64,000 bases of DNA, taken from Burkholderia stabilis (GTDB taxonomy: Bacteria; Pseudomonadota; Gammaproteobacteria; Burkholderiales; Burkholderiaceae). Positions 1 through 9,844 of the stretch are shown one piece after another. The stretch spans positions 868,001 to 932,000 of the forward strand of contig NZ_CP016442.1 in assembly GCF_001742165.1 (NCBI RefSeq), in the 5' to 3' direction. The position numbers and the translations under genes were made by a program. The notes under the pieces are model-generated. The model made no database searches and was not told where the DNA came from. It saw nothing but the letters and a program-made list of their open reading frames with translations. The first letter of the stretch is position 1; each line of letters begins with the position of its first letter.

Positions 1-439
1 TGCCGAGATCGGCCTCGCCGTTCAGGATCATCTGCGCGATCTGCTGCGGGCTGCCCTGGCGCAGCGCGAGATGCACCTTCGGGAACACGTCGGTGAACTG
101 CCGGATCACCTTCGGCAGCGCGTAGCGCGCCTGCGTGTGCGTCGTCGCGACGACGAGGTGGCCGCTGTCCTGGTCAGCGAACTGGCGCGCGACGCGGCGC
201 AGGTTCTCGGCGTCGAGCAGCATCCGCTCGATCAGCTGGTGCACGGCCTTGCCGGGCTCCGTGAGCCCCGTCAGCCGCTTGCCGCGCCGGATGAAGATGT
301 CGACGCCCAGCTCATCCTCGAGATCCTTGATCTGCTTCGACACGCCCGACTGCGACGTGTACAGCACGTTCGCGACTTCCGTCAGGTTCATGTTCTGGCG
401 CACCGCTTCGCGCACGAACCGCAATTGCTGAAAATTCAT
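1..439 (-). CDS. cysB: CysB, LysR-type regulator of sulfur assimilation (partial, 3' end beyond left edge)
   Basis: The first 146 codons are present, starting at the ATG at 437-439 with MNFQQLRFVREAVRQNMNLT. An N-terminal helix-turn-helix (about residues 18-40, TSQSGVSKQIKDLEDELG) leads into the LysR effector domain (RYALPKVIRQF). This N-terminus is characteristic of CysB/Cbl, which activate sulfate and organosulfur genes in response to N-acetylserine and sulfur limitation. It lies 75 bp downstream of cysA on the same strand and closes the sulfate transport operon, the usual beta-proteobacterial order. Cbl or SsuR is the alternative, but operon position favours CysB. The inducer-binding C-terminus is not visible. 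Confidence 0.93.
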   Translation of the reverse strand, partial: MNFQQLRFVREAVRQNMNLTEVANVLYTSQSGVSKQIKDLEDELGVDIFIRRGKRLTGLTEPGKAVHQLIERMLLDAENLRRVARQFADQDSGHLVVATTHTQARYALPKVIRQFTDVFPKVHLALRQGSPQQIAQMILNGEADLG

Positions 440-514
440 GGGTATGCCTCTTAGGCTGTCGTTGTTTGATTATTTGATTGGCGCGCGTTCCGCCCCCTGC
501 CCTGCATTCTGTCG

Positions 515-1573
515 TCAACGCGCGGGAAACACGCGCACCGCGCGCGGCACGGCCGTCGCGCCATCGCCGACCTGCAGCGACAGCGCACGCCATGCGTCGC
601 GATCGAGTTCCGCCTCGAGCGCGCCGCCCGCACGCGCCTCGAGCTCCACGCGCACCGACCCGCCGAGCGGAATCACGCGGCGCACGTCCACCGCGATGCC
701 GTCGCGGTGCCCTTCGCCCGCCGGCCAGAGCTGCAGGTCGTGCGGCCGCACGTATGCGTTCGCGGGGCCCGCGAAATCGGCGTCGACCTCGATCGGCGCA
801 GCCGCGCCCTCGGCGACGAAACCGCGCCCGGCGACCGTGCCCGGCAGCCGGTTCGCCGCGCCGAGGAACTCGTACACGAACGCGCTCTGCGGATGATCAT
901 AGACGTCCTGCGGGCTGCCGACCTGCTCGACGTGGCCGCGATTCAGCACGACGATGCGATCCGCCACCTCGAGCGCCTCCTCCTGGTCATGCGTGACGAA
1001 GATCGTCGAGATGTGCAGGTCGTCGTGCAGACGACGCAGCCAGCCGCGCAGCTCCTTGCGGACCTTCGCGTCGAGCGCGCCGAACGGCTCGTCGAGCAGC
1101 AGCACCTTCGGCTCGACCGCGAGCGCGCGGGCGAGCGCGATGCGCTGGCGCTGGCCGCCCGACAGCTCGGACGGATAGCGCTGCGCGAGCCAGTCGAGCT
1201 GCACCAGCTTCAGCAGCTCGTGCACCTTGTCGCGAATCACGGCTTCCGACGGCCGCTCGCGGCGCGGCTTTACGCGCAGCCCGAACGCGACGTTCTCGAA
1301 TACCGTCATGTGGCGGAACAGCGCGTAGTGCTGGAACACGAAACCGACCTGGCGATCGCGCGCGCCGACCGACGCGACGTCGAGCCCTTGCAGCACGACC
1401 TGGCCCGCATCCGCGTGCTCGAGGCCCGCGATCACGCGCAGCAGCGTGGTCTTGCCGCAGCCGGACGGCCCGAGCAGCGCGACCAGCTCGCCGGGCGGGA
1501 AGTCGAGCGAGACGTTGTCGAGCGCCGTGAAATCGCCGAAGCGCTTCTGAAGGTTACGGACGGTGATACCCAT
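515..1573 (-). CDS. cysA: Sulfate/thiosulfate ABC transporter ATP-binding protein CysA
   Basis: This 352-residue protein is the cytoplasmic ATPase that powers sulfate/thiosulfate import through CysT-CysW. Walker A GPSGCGKT is at residues 35-42, the signature LSGGQ at 137-141, and Walker B VLLLDEP at about 157-163, followed by a switch histidine (VTHDQEE). The C-terminal ~110 residues form the TOBE-type regulatory domain of CysA/MalK-like proteins. The start at 1573 ([15 protein letters not shown]) fits the family; an in-frame extension upstream runs into cysW and is unlikely. It starts 14 bp after the cysW stop, so the two are co-transcribed. Confidence 0.96.
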   Translation of the reverse strand: MGITVRNLQKRFGDFTALDNVSLDFPPGELVALLGPSGCGKTTLLRVIAGLEHADAGQVVLQGLDVASVGARDRQVGFVFQHYALFRHMTVFENVAFGLRVKPRRERPSEAVIRDKVHELLKLVQLDWLAQRYPSELSGGQRQRIALARALAVEPKVLLLDEPFGALDAKVRKELRGWLRRLHDDLHISTIFVTHDQEEALEVADRIVVLNRGHVEQVGSPQDVYDHPQSAFVYEFLGAANRLPGTVAGRGFVAEGAAAPIEVDADFAGPANAYVRPHDLQLWPAGEGHRDGIAVDVRRVIPLGGSVRVELEARAGGALEAELDRDAWRALSLQVGDGATAVPRAVRVFPAR

Positions 1574-1586
1574 TCTGGTTGCCTCT

Positions 1587-2537
1587 TTACGATTTCGACG
1601 AAACGGCGGCGACGGGGCCGGCATGTGCGGGAACGGCGTCGCGCGAGCCGGCCAGTTCGGCGGCAAGATGACGCTCGGCGAGCAGCTTCAGCGCGAGCGT
1701 GACGAGTGCGAGCAACGCCAGCACCGACGCCACCGCGAACGCCGCCGCGAAGTTGTATTCGTTGTACAGGATCTCGACGTGCAGCGGCATCGTGTCGGTC
1801 ACGCCGCGGATGTGGCCCGACACGACCGATACCGCGCCGAACTCGCCCATCGCGCGCGCATTGCAGAGGATCACGCCGTACAGCAGGCCCCACTTCACGT
1901 TCGGCAGCGTGACGCGGCGGAAGATCTGCCAGCCCGACGCGCCGAGCACGCGCGCGGCTTCTTCCTCGTCGGTGCCTTGCGCCTGCATCAGCGGAATTAG
2001 CTCGCGCGCGACGAACGGGAACGTCACGAAGATCGTCGCGAGCACGATGCCCGGCACCGCGAAGATGATCTGCACGTCGTGATCCTGCAGCCACGGTCCC
2101 AGCCAGCCCTGCGCGCCGAACAGCAGCACGTAGACGAGACCCGAGATCACCGGCGACACGGAGAACGGCAGGTCGATCAGCGTCGTCAGCAGCGCCTTGC
2201 CGCGGAATTCGAATTTCGCGATCGCCCACGACGCGCACACGCCGAACACGAGGTTCAGCGGCACGGCGATCGCGGCGACGGTCAGCGTCAGCTTGATCGC
2301 CGCCCACGCGTCGGGATCGGCCAGCGACTCGAGATAGAAGCCGACGCCCTTGCGCAGCGCCTCGACGAACACCGCCGCGAGCGGCACGACGAGGAAGAAC
2401 GCGAGAAACGCCAGCGCGATGCCCGTGAGCAGCCAGCGCACCACGCGCGATTCGCTGACGGGATCGAGCCGGTTCGCGGCGCGCCCGCGCTCGGCCGATG
2501 GCGGGGTTTTCAGCACGACGGTGGCCTCCTGGCTCAT
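1587..2537 (-). CDS. cysW: Sulfate ABC transporter permease CysW
   Basis: This 316-residue inner-membrane permease forms half of the sulfate channel with CysT. A hydrophobic helix follows about 35 residues of polar leader ([20 protein letters not shown]), and the EAA loop that docks CysA reads [22 protein letters not shown]. Its ATG (2535-2537) overlaps the cysT stop codon in an ATGA arrangement, indicating translational coupling. Typical length for CysW is 280-320 residues. CysW rather than a molybdate permease is favoured by the neighbours. Confidence 0.95.
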   Translation of the reverse strand: MSQEATVVLKTPPSAERGRAANRLDPVSESRVVRWLLTGIALAFLAFFLVVPLAAVFVEALRKGVGFYLESLADPDAWAAIKLTLTVAAIAVPLNLVFGVCASWAIAKFEFRGKALLTTLIDLPFSVSPVISGLVYVLLFGAQGWLGPWLQDHDVQIIFAVPGIVLATIFVTFPFVARELIPLMQAQGTDEEEAARVLGASGWQIFRRVTLPNVKWGLLYGVILCNARAMGEFGAVSVVSGHIRGVTDTMPLHVEILYNEYNFAAAFAVASVLALLALVTLALKLLAERHLAAELAGSRDAVPAHAGPVAAVSSKS

Positions 2538-3427
2538 TGCTGGCCTCCTGCGGCAGTTGCGGTGACGGTTGCCGGCGCGGGGCCGCTTGCGCCCTTGCTC
2601 GTGCGGCGCTGCAGATACCACTGCAGCGTGTTGATCAGCAGCAGCATCAGGAACGACACGACCAGCATCACGACCGCGAGCGCGGTCGCGCCCGCGTAGT
2701 CGTACTGCTCGAGTTTCGTGATGATCAGCAGCGACGTGATCTCGGATTTCATCGGCACGTTGCCGGCGATGAAGATCACCGAGCCGTATTCGCCGAGCGC
2801 ACGCGCGAACGCGAGCGCGAAACCGGTGAGAAGCGCCGGCAGCACGGCCGGCAGCACGACACGGCGGAACGTCAGCCAGCGCGATGCGCCGAGGCACGCT
2901 GCGGCCTCTTCCTGCTCGCGCTCGAAATCCTCGAGCACCGGCTGTACGGTGCGCACGACGAACGGCAGCCCGATGAAGGTCAGCGCGACCAGCACGCCGG
3001 CCGGCGTGAACGCGATCTTGATGCCGAGCGGCGCCAGATACTGGCCGACCCAGCCGTTGGTCGCGTAGACGGCCGCGAGCGAGATGCCCGCGACCGACGT
3101 CGGCAGCGCGAACGGCAGGTCGACGATTGCATCGACGAGCCGCTTGAACGGAAACGTGTAGCGCACGAGCACCCACGCGACGAGGAAGCCGAACACGGCG
3201 TTGATCAGGGCGCCGCCGAGCGCGGCCGAGAACGTCAGCCGGTACGACGCGAGCACGCGCGGCGACGTGACGGCGGTGACGAACTGGTCCCACGACAGCG
3301 TCGCGGTCTTCAGGAACGTGGCGGCGAGCGGAATCAGCACCACGAGGCTCAAATAAGCCACCGTGATGCCGAGCGTCACGCCGAAACCGGGCAGCGCGCT
3401 CGGCTTGCGAAAGGTGTACGTCGTCAT
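2534..3427 (-). CDS. cysT: Sulfate ABC transporter permease CysT (CysU)
   Basis: This 297-residue multi-spanning permease has an EAA loop ([21 protein letters not shown]) and about six hydrophobic segments. It pairs with CysW to form the sulfate/thiosulfate translocation pore. Its stop overlaps the cysW start by 4 bp, and it begins 121 bp after the binding-protein gene. [20 protein letters not shown] is the expected N-terminus for this family. Confidence 0.95.
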   Translation of the reverse strand: MTTYTFRKPSALPGFGVTLGITVAYLSLVVLIPLAATFLKTATLSWDQFVTAVTSPRVLASYRLTFSAALGGALINAVFGFLVAWVLVRYTFPFKRLVDAIVDLPFALPTSVAGISLAAVYATNGWVGQYLAPLGIKIAFTPAGVLVALTFIGLPFVVRTVQPVLEDFEREQEEAAACLGASRWLTFRRVVLPAVLPALLTGFALAFARALGEYGSVIFIAGNVPMKSEITSLLIITKLEQYDYAGATALAVVMLVVSFLMLLLINTLQWYLQRRTSKGASGPAPATVTATAAGGQQ

Positions 3428-3548
3428 CGGATGCTCTTGCTGGGTCGATGCTTCTCATGGGCCCGACGCAAACGCCGGCGCGATGAATTGCGCCGGCGGC
3501 CCGTCGGGGGGCGGCGCGCTGTCGTGGCGCGCCGCTGTCGTTATGGCG

Positions 3549-4586
3549 TTACTGCGGCTTGTAGATCGAATCGAACACGCCGCCGTCCGCGAAATGCGTC
3601 TTCTGCGCATTCGTCCAGCCGCCGAAGGTATCGTCGACCGTGTACAGCTTCAGCTTCGGGAACTGCTTCGTCAGCTCCGCCGGCACGTTCTTCGAGCGCG
3701 GCCGGTAGTAGTTGCGCGCCGCGATCTCCTGGCCCTGCGGGCTGTACAGGAAGTTCAGGTACGCTTCGGCCAGCTTGCGCGTGCCCTTCTTGTCGACCAC
3801 CTTGTCGACCACCGCGACGGGCGGCTCGGCCAGGATGCTCACCGACGGCACGACGATTTCGAACTTGTCGGTGCCGAACTCCTTCACCGACAGGAACGCC
3901 TCGTTTTCCCACGCGATCAGCACGTCGCCGATCCCGCGCTGCACGAAGCTCGTCGTCGCGCCCCGTGCGCCCGAATCGAGCACGCCTGCGTTCTTGTAGA
4001 GCTTCGTGACGAATTCCTTCGCCGTCTGCTCGTTGCCGCCCGGCTTGTGCTGCGCATACGCCCACGCGGCCAGGTAGTTCCAGCGCGCGCCGCCCGACGT
4101 CTTCGGGTTCGGCGTGACGATCGAGATGCCCGGCTTGGTCAGGTCTTCCCAGTCCTTGATCCCCTTCGGATTGCCCTTGCGCACGAGGAACACGATCGTC
4201 GACGTGTACGGCGACGCGTTGTCGGGCAGGCGCTTCTGCCAGTCCTTGTTCACGAGCCCCTTGTTCGCGAGCGCGTCGATGTCGTACGCGAGCGCCAGCG
4301 TGACGACGTCGGCCTGCAGGCCGTCGAGCACCGAACGCGCCTGCGCGCCCGAGCCACCGTGCGACTGCTTGAAGTTGACCGTCTCGCCCGTCTTCGCCTT
4401 CCACTCCTTGCCGAACGCCTGGTTGAAATCCTGATACAGCTCGCGCGTCGGGTCGTACGACACGTTCAGGAAAGTCGTATCGGCCTGCGCGTGCGTCGCG
4501 ACGCCCAGCGCCGCCGCCGCGCCCAGCGCGAGTGTTGCGATCAGGCGGCCCACTCCGCCCACCAGCCCCGTATTGCGCTTCGCCAT
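3549..4586 (-). CDS. sbp: Periplasmic sulfate-binding protein (Sbp/CysP family)
   Basis: This 345-residue protein is the first gene of the sulfate operon. A signal peptide (basic start, hydrophobic core to about residue 33, cleavage near THAQA-DT) is followed by the mature start [17 protein letters not shown] and the conserved [15 protein letters not shown] segment that is part of the anion-binding pocket. It captures sulfate (CysP would prefer thiosulfate) and delivers it to CysT-CysW-CysA. Sequence alone does not separate Sbp from CysP well; the [10 protein letters not shown] start is typical of Sbp. Confidence 0.93.
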   Translation of the reverse strand: MAKRNTGLVGGVGRLIATLALGAAAALGVATHAQADTTFLNVSYDPTRELYQDFNQAFGKEWKAKTGETVNFKQSHGGSGAQARSVLDGLQADVVTLALAYDIDALANKGLVNKDWQKRLPDNASPYTSTIVFLVRKGNPKGIKDWEDLTKPGISIVTPNPKTSGGARWNYLAAWAYAQHKPGGNEQTAKEFVTKLYKNAGVLDSGARGATTSFVQRGIGDVLIAWENEAFLSVKEFGTDKFEIVVPSVSILAEPPVAVVDKVVDKKGTRKLAEAYLNFLYSPQGQEIAARNYYRPRSKNVPAELTKQFPKLKLYTVDDTFGGWTNAQKTHFADGGVFDSIYKPQ

Positions 4587-4647
4587 CCTTGGTTCTCCAG
4601 TGTTGTCGGTATTGCGATGTCGGGCCAGTCTAACGAACGGGTTACAT

Positions 4648-4661
4648 GATTAAAAATAATC
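4648..4661. promoter_or_regulatory. AT-rich dyad upstream of sbp, possible CysB-type site
   Basis: GATTA-4 nt-TAATC lies within a strongly AT-rich patch (4645-4680) about 60 bp upstream of the sbp start, in otherwise GC-rich DNA. CysB binds loosely conserved AT-rich sites upstream of cys promoters, so this is a plausible activator or promoter element. The assignment is positional; no strict consensus is available. Confidence 0.3.
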
Positions 4662-4746
4662 GTTCCTCATTTTTTAATACTCAAAAGTGCTAACGCATAC
4701 TGGATGGACGGTTGCGGCAGATGAACCGGCGTCCGGACGTCGCGAA

Positions 4747-4768
4747 ATCACGCCGGAACCGGCGTGAT
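4747..4768. repeat. Perfect inverted repeat between sbp and lexA
   Basis: ATCACGCCGG, a 2-nt AA loop, then CCGGCGTGAT: ten-base arms with no mismatch in the divergent sbp/lexA intergenic region. There is no T-run on either strand, so it is not a standard intrinsic terminator. It could be a protein-binding site or a cruciform-forming element. It sits 40 bp upstream of the first SOS box. Confidence 0.5.
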
Positions 4769-4807
4769 CGCGTCGAACCTCAAGTAACACTTGAAATTCG
4801 CGAAGTA

Positions 4808-4823
4808 CTGTATAAAAATACAG
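4808..4823. promoter_or_regulatory. SOS box 1 (LexA operator)
   Basis: CTGTATAAAAATACAG matches the proteobacterial LexA consensus CTGT-N8-ACAG exactly, with an AT-rich core. It lies 28 bp upstream of the lexA start codon and is the distal of two boxes, implying negative autoregulation. Confidence 0.95.
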
Positions 4824-4827
4824 CTCA

Positions 4828-4843
4828 CTGTCTATCCATACAG
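4828..4843. promoter_or_regulatory. SOS box 2 (LexA operator)
   Basis: CTGTCTATCCATACAG again matches CTGT-N8-ACAG exactly. Its centre is 20 bp (about two helical turns) from box 1 and its end is 7 bp from the lexA ATG, so bound repressor would cover the ribosome-binding region of the gene. The same-face spacing suggests cooperative binding of two LexA dimers. Confidence 0.95.
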
Positions 4844-4850
4844 TTGAGCC

Positions 4851-5498
4851 ATGACCAAACTCACCGCCCGTCAGCAGCAAGTGTTCGACTTGATCCGTCG
4901 CGCGATCGAGCGCTCCGGATTCCCTCCCACCCGCGCCGAGATCGCGGCCGAACTGGGCTTCAGCTCGCCGAATGCGGCCGAGGAGCACCTGCGTGCGCTG
5001 GCACGCAAGGGCGTGATCGAGCTGGCCGCCGGCGCGTCGCGCGGCATCCGCCTGCTCGGCCTCGAAGATTCCCCGCACCAGTTCACGCTGCCGCACGCCG
5101 GCCTGATGCAGCTGTCGCTGCCGCTCGTCGGCCGCGTCGCGGCAGGTAGCCCGATCCTCGCGCAGGAGCACATCTCGCACCATTACGCGTGCGATCCCGC
5201 GCTGTTCTCCAGCAAGCCCGACTACCTGCTGAAGGTGCGCGGCCTGTCGATGCGCGACGCCGGCATTCTCGACGGCGACCTCCTCGCCGTGCAGAAGCGC
5301 ACGGAAGCGAAGGACGGCCAGATCATCGTCGCGCGTCTCGGCGACGACGTCACGGTCAAGCGCCTGATGCGCCGTCCGGGCGGTCTCGAGCTGATCGCGG
5401 AGAACCCGGATTACGAAAACATCTTCGTCAAGGCCGGCAGCGCGGAATTCGCGCTGGAAGGCATCGCCGTCGGGCTGATCCGCTCGGGCGAACTCTGA
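4851..5498 (+). CDS. lexA: LexA repressor, self-cleaving regulator of the SOS response
   Basis: This 215-residue protein has an N-terminal winged helix ([20 protein letters not shown], recognition region around residues 27-55) and a C-terminal S24 peptidase domain. The scissile Ala98-Gly99 (RVAAGS), nucleophile Ser133 (GLSMRDAG) and general base Lys170 (DVTVKRL) are all present, so RecA-stimulated autocleavage should be intact. Two operators immediately upstream give autoregulation. It is slightly longer than E. coli LexA (202 residues), the extra residues lying in the linker. Confidence 0.98.
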   Translation: MTKLTARQQQVFDLIRRAIERSGFPPTRAEIAAELGFSSPNAAEEHLRALARKGVIELAAGASRGIRLLGLEDSPHQFTLPHAGLMQLSLPLVGRVAAGSPILAQEHISHHYACDPALFSSKPDYLLKVRGLSMRDAGILDGDLLAVQKRTEAKDGQIIVARLGDDVTVKRLMRRPGGLELIAENPDYENIFVKAGSAEFALEGIAVGLIRSGEL

Positions 5499-5531
5499 CA
5501 TTCCGCATTCCGTCTCGCTGAGGAGAACATC

Positions 5532-5867
5532 ATGGAACGCCTTGCCCGCCTGCTGCCTTTCCGTCAATTCGGTCGCCTGCGTCACCTGCGCGGCCGCACA
5601 CCCTGCGCACCGCTGTCCGCGGCAGCGCCTGTGGAAGAAGAAGTCGCAGTCGAACGGCAGGCGTCGCTGCTGCCATCGGCGCTGCCCGCTTTCGCGCGGG
5701 TATCGCTGAACGCCGGCCTGAATCACGCGGAACCCGCGCGCCGCGCGCCGGTACGCGTCTATCACGGTCGTTCGCGCCTGATCATGGTCGGCACGATCGA
5801 TGCCGTGTGCCGGATGATCGATCGCTGCATCGCGGAGGAACGATCGGCCGCGCAAGGCGGTCTCTGA
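5532..5867 (+). CDS. Small hypothetical protein downstream of lexA
   Basis: This 111-residue protein was not recognised. It starts 33 bp after lexA behind a strong ribosome-binding site (GAGGAGAACATC before the ATG), so it should be transcribed from the SOS-regulated lexA promoter. It is rich in Arg and Ala, with a more conserved-looking C-terminal part (about residues 72-105, RVYHGRSRLIMVGTIDAVCR) and no membrane segment. In Pseudomonas the gene after lexA is sulA, a division inhibitor; no SulA motif is visible here, so only the position is comparable. Confidence 0.8.
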   Translation: MERLARLLPFRQFGRLRHLRGRTPCAPLSAAAPVEEEVAVERQASLLPSALPAFARVSLNAGLNHAEPARRAPVRVYHGRSRLIMVGTIDAVCRMIDRCIAEERSAAQGGL

Positions 5868-5896
5868 TTGCGGAACATGTCCGCACCGGAGGCAAC

Positions 5897-6613
5897 GTGA
5901 CTGGATCGTCGGGCCGCGCATGGCGGCTCAAGCCCTTGCTGATCGTCGTGCTGGCCATCGCCGTCGTGGCGGCGATCGGCTACGCATACGCGTCACCGTA
6001 CGTCGCGCTCGGTCGCCTGAAATCGGCGATCGATGCGCGCGATGCGCAGGCCATCAGTGAGTATGTCGATTTTCCGTCGCTGCGCATCAGCCTGAAGCAG
6101 CAGGTCACGGAAGAGTTGATGCGCCGGATCGACGCGGTGAAGAAAAACAATCCGCTCGCGATGATCGGTGCGCTGATCGGGTCCGCGCTGATCGGCCCGC
6201 TGGTCGACGCGTACGCCACCCCGGAGGGCGTGGCCGCGCTGATGAGCGGATTGCCGCCGCGCGGCAATCCGGGCGAGCGTCCGCCCGAATGGTCGAACCT
6301 GCCGCAAGGCACTTCATCGGGCAATGCGTCGGCCTCAACGCAGGCCGGCCCGGTGCCTGCAAGCGCAACCGCTCCCGGCAGCGACACGGCTTCCGTGGCC
6401 GCATCATCGCCGGCACCGGCCACTCCCGCACCAGCCAGCCCGAGCGATGCAGCACATCCGCCGCATCAGCAGCAAACAAGCGCCGGCTACCGGAACATCG
6501 ACGAATTCGTCGTGACCTACCAGCGCAGCGCCGACGGCACGCGCTATGCGGCGATATTCCACCGCTTCGGCCTGTTTTCGTGGAAGTTGTCCGCGATCAA
6601 CCTGCATGCGTAG
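5897..6613 (+). CDS. DUF2939-type membrane-anchored protein
   Basis: The likely start is GTG at 5897 behind GGAGGCAAC, giving 238 residues. Architecture: short basic N-terminus, one membrane segment (PLLIVVLAIAVVAAIGYAYA, about residues 12-31), a folded domain (PYVALGRLKSAIDARDAQAI onward) typical of DUF2939 proteins, a Pro/Ala/Ser-rich low-complexity linker (about residues 135-200), and a C-terminal beta-rich segment. It lies 29 bp after the preceding gene and may be the third gene of the lexA transcript. Function unknown; a periplasm-facing anchored protein is inferred. Confidence 0.82.
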   Translation: MTGSSGRAWRLKPLLIVVLAIAVVAAIGYAYASPYVALGRLKSAIDARDAQAISEYVDFPSLRISLKQQVTEELMRRIDAVKKNNPLAMIGALIGSALIGPLVDAYATPEGVAALMSGLPPRGNPGERPPEWSNLPQGTSSGNASASTQAGPVPASATAPGSDTASVAASSPAPATPAPASPSDAAHPPHQQQTSAGYRNIDEFVVTYQRSADGTRYAAIFHRFGLFSWKLSAINLHA

Positions 6614-6695
6614 CCGGCTACGGTCGGCGCCCGCGCCGCACATGCGGCGCAGCGCCTGACCGGCGCGAACCGCCGGTCGTCAGTCCTTCATTGCG

Positions 6696-7193
6696 TCATT
6701 TGCCGCTTGCGGTGGCCGCTTCACGCTCGCGCGCGATTTCAGCCTTCTGCTCTTCGGCCGACGAACACGCCACCAGAATGCTGCAGTTCACGCGATCGAG
6801 GAGTTGCGTATTGCCCGACCCCATCCACCATCTCGACAACCCGCTGCGGCACCGGTGGCCGACGACGACGAGGTCGACCTTCAGTTCCGACGCGAGATTC
6901 GCGATTTCGTCGATCGGATAGCCGAACGCGAAATGACCTTCGGCCTGCACGCCGCGCTCGCGCAACCAGTTCACGCCTTCCTGCAGAATCTCGCGTGCGG
7001 TTTCCTCGAAGCGGCCGCACGCAACATCGGTCAGCAGGCCGGCACTCTGCGCAATGCTCGATCGCATGTCGACCACCGACAGCAAATGCGTTTCAGCCTT
7101 CAGGTCGAGTGCGAGATTGGCGCCGCAACGCAGCGCCTTGCGCCCTTCGAGCGAACCGTCGTAACACAGCAAAATCTTGTTGTAGCTAGCCAT
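6696..7193 (-). CDS. Universal stress protein (UspA family)
   Basis: This 165-residue cytoplasmic protein has a single Usp fold: start ASYNKILLCYDGSLEGRKAL and the C-terminal nucleotide-binding stretch VVVGHRCRSGLSRWWMGSGN, which resembles the G-2x-G-9x-G-S/T ATP-binding motif. Usp proteins accumulate on starvation and stress and often bind ATP. It is monocistronic and convergent with the DUF2939 gene. Confidence 0.92.
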   Translation of the reverse strand: MASYNKILLCYDGSLEGRKALRCGANLALDLKAETHLLSVVDMRSSIAQSAGLLTDVACGRFEETAREILQEGVNWLRERGVQAEGHFAFGYPIDEIANLASELKVDLVVVGHRCRSGLSRWWMGSGNTQLLDRVNCSILVACSSAEEQKAEIAREREAATASGK

Positions 7194-7522
7194 GAAACCT
7201 CCCTGTCGCGACTACGAGCCTACGCATTCATCATGGTGCGCCGCAATTCAGGACGCAAGGGATGGAAAACGCTGATTCGCCCCGCTCGGCGCGTGCGCGA
7301 TGATGCGGTGCACGATCGGTGCGCGCATGCATCGCACCGTGCAGGCATGCCCTGAAGAGACGCAGCCGATGCACTAGAATGGCCCGTTCGTACTCCAGCG
7401 GGCCATCACGCGCCGGCGTCGCGCTTCGGTCATGCCCGTGTGACACATGTTCGCCCGATCCGTTCGCAAGCCGGCCACGCATCCGCCAGCAGAACGCTTC
7501 CGCGCCCGCTTACAACGACAAC
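7194..7522. other. Intergenic region between usp and nodI
   Basis: 329 bp containing the divergent promoters of the stress protein and the exporter operon. No convincing gene, RNA or operator was seen. Confidence 0.6.
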
Positions 7523-8443
7523 ATGCCCATGTCCGTCGCACCGATCGATTTCCGTAACGTCGAAAAGCGCTATGGCGACAAACTCGTCGTCAACGGCCTG
7601 TCCTTCCACGTGCAGGCCGGCGAATGCTACGGCCTGCTCGGGCCGAACGGCGCCGGCAAGACCACGACGCTGAAGATGCTGCTCGGCCTCGCGCAACCCG
7701 ATGCAGGCACCATTTCGCTATGCGGCGAACCGGTTCCATCGCGTGCGCGGCATGCGCGCCAGCGTGTCGGTGTCGTCCCCCAGTTCGACAATCTCGACCC
7801 CGATTTCACCGTGCGCGAGAACCTGCTCGTGTTCAGCCGCTATTTCGGGATGTCCGCGCAGGCTGCCCGCACGCTCGTGCAACCGCTGCTCGAATTCGCG
7901 AAGCTCGAGAACAAGGCCGACGCGAAGGTCGGCGAGTTGTCGGGCGGCATGAAGCGCCGCCTCACGCTCGCCCGCGCGCTCGTCAACGATCCCGATGTGC
8001 TGGTGCTCGACGAGCCGACGACGGGCCTCGATCCGCAGGCGCGACACCTGATGTGGGAGCGGCTGCGCTCGCTGCTCGCGCGCGGCAAGACGATCCTCAT
8101 CACCACGCACTTCATGGAAGAAGCCGAACGCCTGTGCGACCGGCTGTGCGTGATCGAGGAAGGCCGCAAGATCGCGGAAGGCGCGCCGCATGCATTGATC
8201 GAATCGGAAATCGGCTGCGACGTGATCGAAATCTACGGGCCCGATCCAGCCGCCCTGCGCGACGAGCTCGCGGCGTTCGCAAAGCACACCGAGATCAGCG
8301 GCGAGACGCTGTTCTGCTACGTGAGCGACCCCGAGCCGCTCAGTGCGCGACTCAAGGGTCGTCCGGGGTTGCGCTATCTGCATCGCCCGGCCAATCTGGA
8401 GGATGTGTTCCTGCGGCTCACGGGCCGCGAAATGCAGGACTGA
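7523..8443 (+). CDS. nodI: NodI-type ABC exporter ATP-binding protein
   Basis: This 306-residue ATPase has Walker A GPNGAGKT (about residues 40-47), the signature [15 protein letters not shown], and Walker [15 protein letters not shown]. It is the NodI/DrrA class that energises ABC-2 export; in rhizobia NodIJ exports lipochitooligosaccharides, but most Burkholderia homologues have no nod genes nearby and the substrate is unknown. The start is ATG 7523 or the in-frame ATG 7529. It is separated from nodJ by 6 bp. Confidence 0.88.
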   Translation: MPMSVAPIDFRNVEKRYGDKLVVNGLSFHVQAGECYGLLGPNGAGKTTTLKMLLGLAQPDAGTISLCGEPVPSRARHARQRVGVVPQFDNLDPDFTVRENLLVFSRYFGMSAQAARTLVQPLLEFAKLENKADAKVGELSGGMKRRLTLARALVNDPDVLVLDEPTTGLDPQARHLMWERLRSLLARGKTILITTHFMEEAERLCDRLCVIEEGRKIAEGAPHALIESEIGCDVIEIYGPDPAALRDELAAFAKHTEISGETLFCYVSDPEPLSARLKGRPGLRYLHRPANLEDVFLRLTGREMQD

Positions 8444-8449
8444 TCGACC

Positions 8450-9283
8450 ATGGACGTCCGCAATTATTCCGCCGCCACACCGTCCGCCTCGCCGCGCGCG
8501 TCACGCTTCGCGATCGCGATGCCCGCGAACGCAACCAACTGGATCGCCGTATGGCGGCGCAACTATCTCGTCTGGCGCAAGCTCGCGCTCGCGTCGATGT
8601 TCGGCAATCTGGCCGATCCGATGATCTATCTGTTCGGGCTGGGTTTCGGGCTCGGCCTGATGCTCGGGCATGTCGACGGCGTGTCGTATATCGCGTTCCT
8701 CGCTGCCGGCACGGTCGGGTCGAGCGTGATGATGTCCGCGAGCTTCGAATCGATGTATTCGGGGTTCTCGCGCATGCACGTGCAGCGCACCTGGGAGGCG
8801 ATCATGCACACGCCGCTCGCGCTCGGCGACATCGTGCTCGGCGAGATCGTCTGGGGAGCCAGCAAGGCCATGCTGTCGGGGGTCGCGATCATGCTCGTCG
8901 CGGGCGCGCTCGGCTATGCGCGGTTTCCGTCGATGCTCGCGGCGCTGCCCGTGATCGCGCTCGCGGGCCTCGCGTTTGCAAGCATCGCGATGATCGTCAC
9001 GGCGCTCGCGCCGTCCTACGATTTCTTCATGTTCTATCAGACGCTCGTGCTGACGCCGATGCTGCTGCTGTCGGGCGTGTTCTTCCCGATCACGCAGTTG
9101 CCGCCGGTCGCACAGCATGCGGCGCATGCGCTGCCGCTCGCGAACGCGGTCGAACTGATCCGGCCTGCGATGCTCGGCCGGCCGGCGACCGACGTCGCCC
9201 TGCATATCGCGGTGCTCGCCGGCTACGCGATCGGCGGGTTCCTGCTGTCCGCATGGCTGTTCCGGCGGCGGATGATGCGCTGA
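8450..9283 (+). CDS. nodJ: NodJ-type ABC-2 exporter permease
   Basis: This 277-residue protein has about six membrane segments (for example [16 protein letters not shown] and [15 protein letters not shown]) characteristic of ABC-2 permeases of the NodJ/DrrB class. It forms the channel for the NodI-like ATPase just upstream, with which it is clearly co-transcribed. The first ~30 residues are polar and poorly conserved, so a later start (MPANATNW, residue 24) is possible. Substrate unknown. Confidence 0.87.
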   Translation: MDVRNYSAATPSASPRASRFAIAMPANATNWIAVWRRNYLVWRKLALASMFGNLADPMIYLFGLGFGLGLMLGHVDGVSYIAFLAAGTVGSSVMMSASFESMYSGFSRMHVQRTWEAIMHTPLALGDIVLGEIVWGASKAMLSGVAIMLVAGALGYARFPSMLAALPVIALAGLAFASIAMIVTALAPSYDFFMFYQTLVLTPMLLLSGVFFPITQLPPVAQHAAHALPLANAVELIRPAMLGRPATDVALHIAVLAGYAIGGFLLSAWLFRRRMMR

Positions 9284-9320
9284 CGGCCGGCGCACGCGGC
9301 GCCGGCTTCATGCGACGACG

Positions 9321-9743
9321 TCACTCGTCGTCGTCGCTCCACGGGATCTCGACGTCGGTCAGGAACGCGACGGTCGCGAGCGGGCCGCCTTCCTGACGGC
9401 CGAGCTTGCCGTCCGCGCGATGCCATTCGACCCGGAATTGCGTGCCCGGATCGTCGGCGACCAGATAGACCGAGCGCAGCTCTTCCTTGTCGGCTTCGTC
9501 GACCGGGCCGTCGAACGACACCAGCATCTTCTGCGGCCACAGGCCGTTGACGGGGTCGTAAATGCGGTCGCCCTGCGGAATGTCGATGCTTGCATCGACG
9601 CCGATCGTTGCGGAGGCCTCGATGATCATCGTGCCGAGCGCGTTCAGCACGGCCGTTGCCCGCGCGGAATTGGCCTGGCGGATCGCGAGATCGCCGCGCG
9701 TCAGCGCCTTTTCGAGTCGAGGATGAATCTTCGGTTGGGTCAT
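9321..9743 (-). CDS. Conserved hypothetical protein
   Basis: This 140-residue protein (MTQPKIHPRLEKALTRGDLA) was not assigned to a family. It is acidic at the C-terminus, has no signal peptide or membrane segment, and reads as a compact alpha/beta protein. It lies 101 bp downstream of the permease gene on the same strand and may be the last gene of the selU-permease transcript. The start (ATG 9741-9743) avoids running into the permease. Confidence 0.75.
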   Translation of the reverse strand: MTQPKIHPRLEKALTRGDLAIRQANSARATAVLNALGTMIIEASATIGVDASIDIPQGDRIYDPVNGLWPQKMLVSFDGPVDEADKEELRSVYLVADDPGTQFRVEWHRADGKLGRQEGGPLATVAFLTDVEIPWSDDDE

Positions 9744-9844
9744 GCGTTTTCCTGTTTGCTTCTTGTAAAGGGCGCCGCACGCGCGAAGCGCCGGCGCCGG
9801 GTAAATTCGACGATCGCGCCCGCCTGGCGCGCCGCTCGCGCGCG

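Noticed and set aside
2498..4009. 503-codon plus-strand open frame opposite cysT and sbp
   Set aside because: Arg-rich shadow frame spanning two genes and their spacer.
7523..9283. True nodulation factor export locus
   Set aside because: NodI/NodJ-type genes are present but there are no nodABC-type genes or nod boxes; the exporter substrate is unknown.
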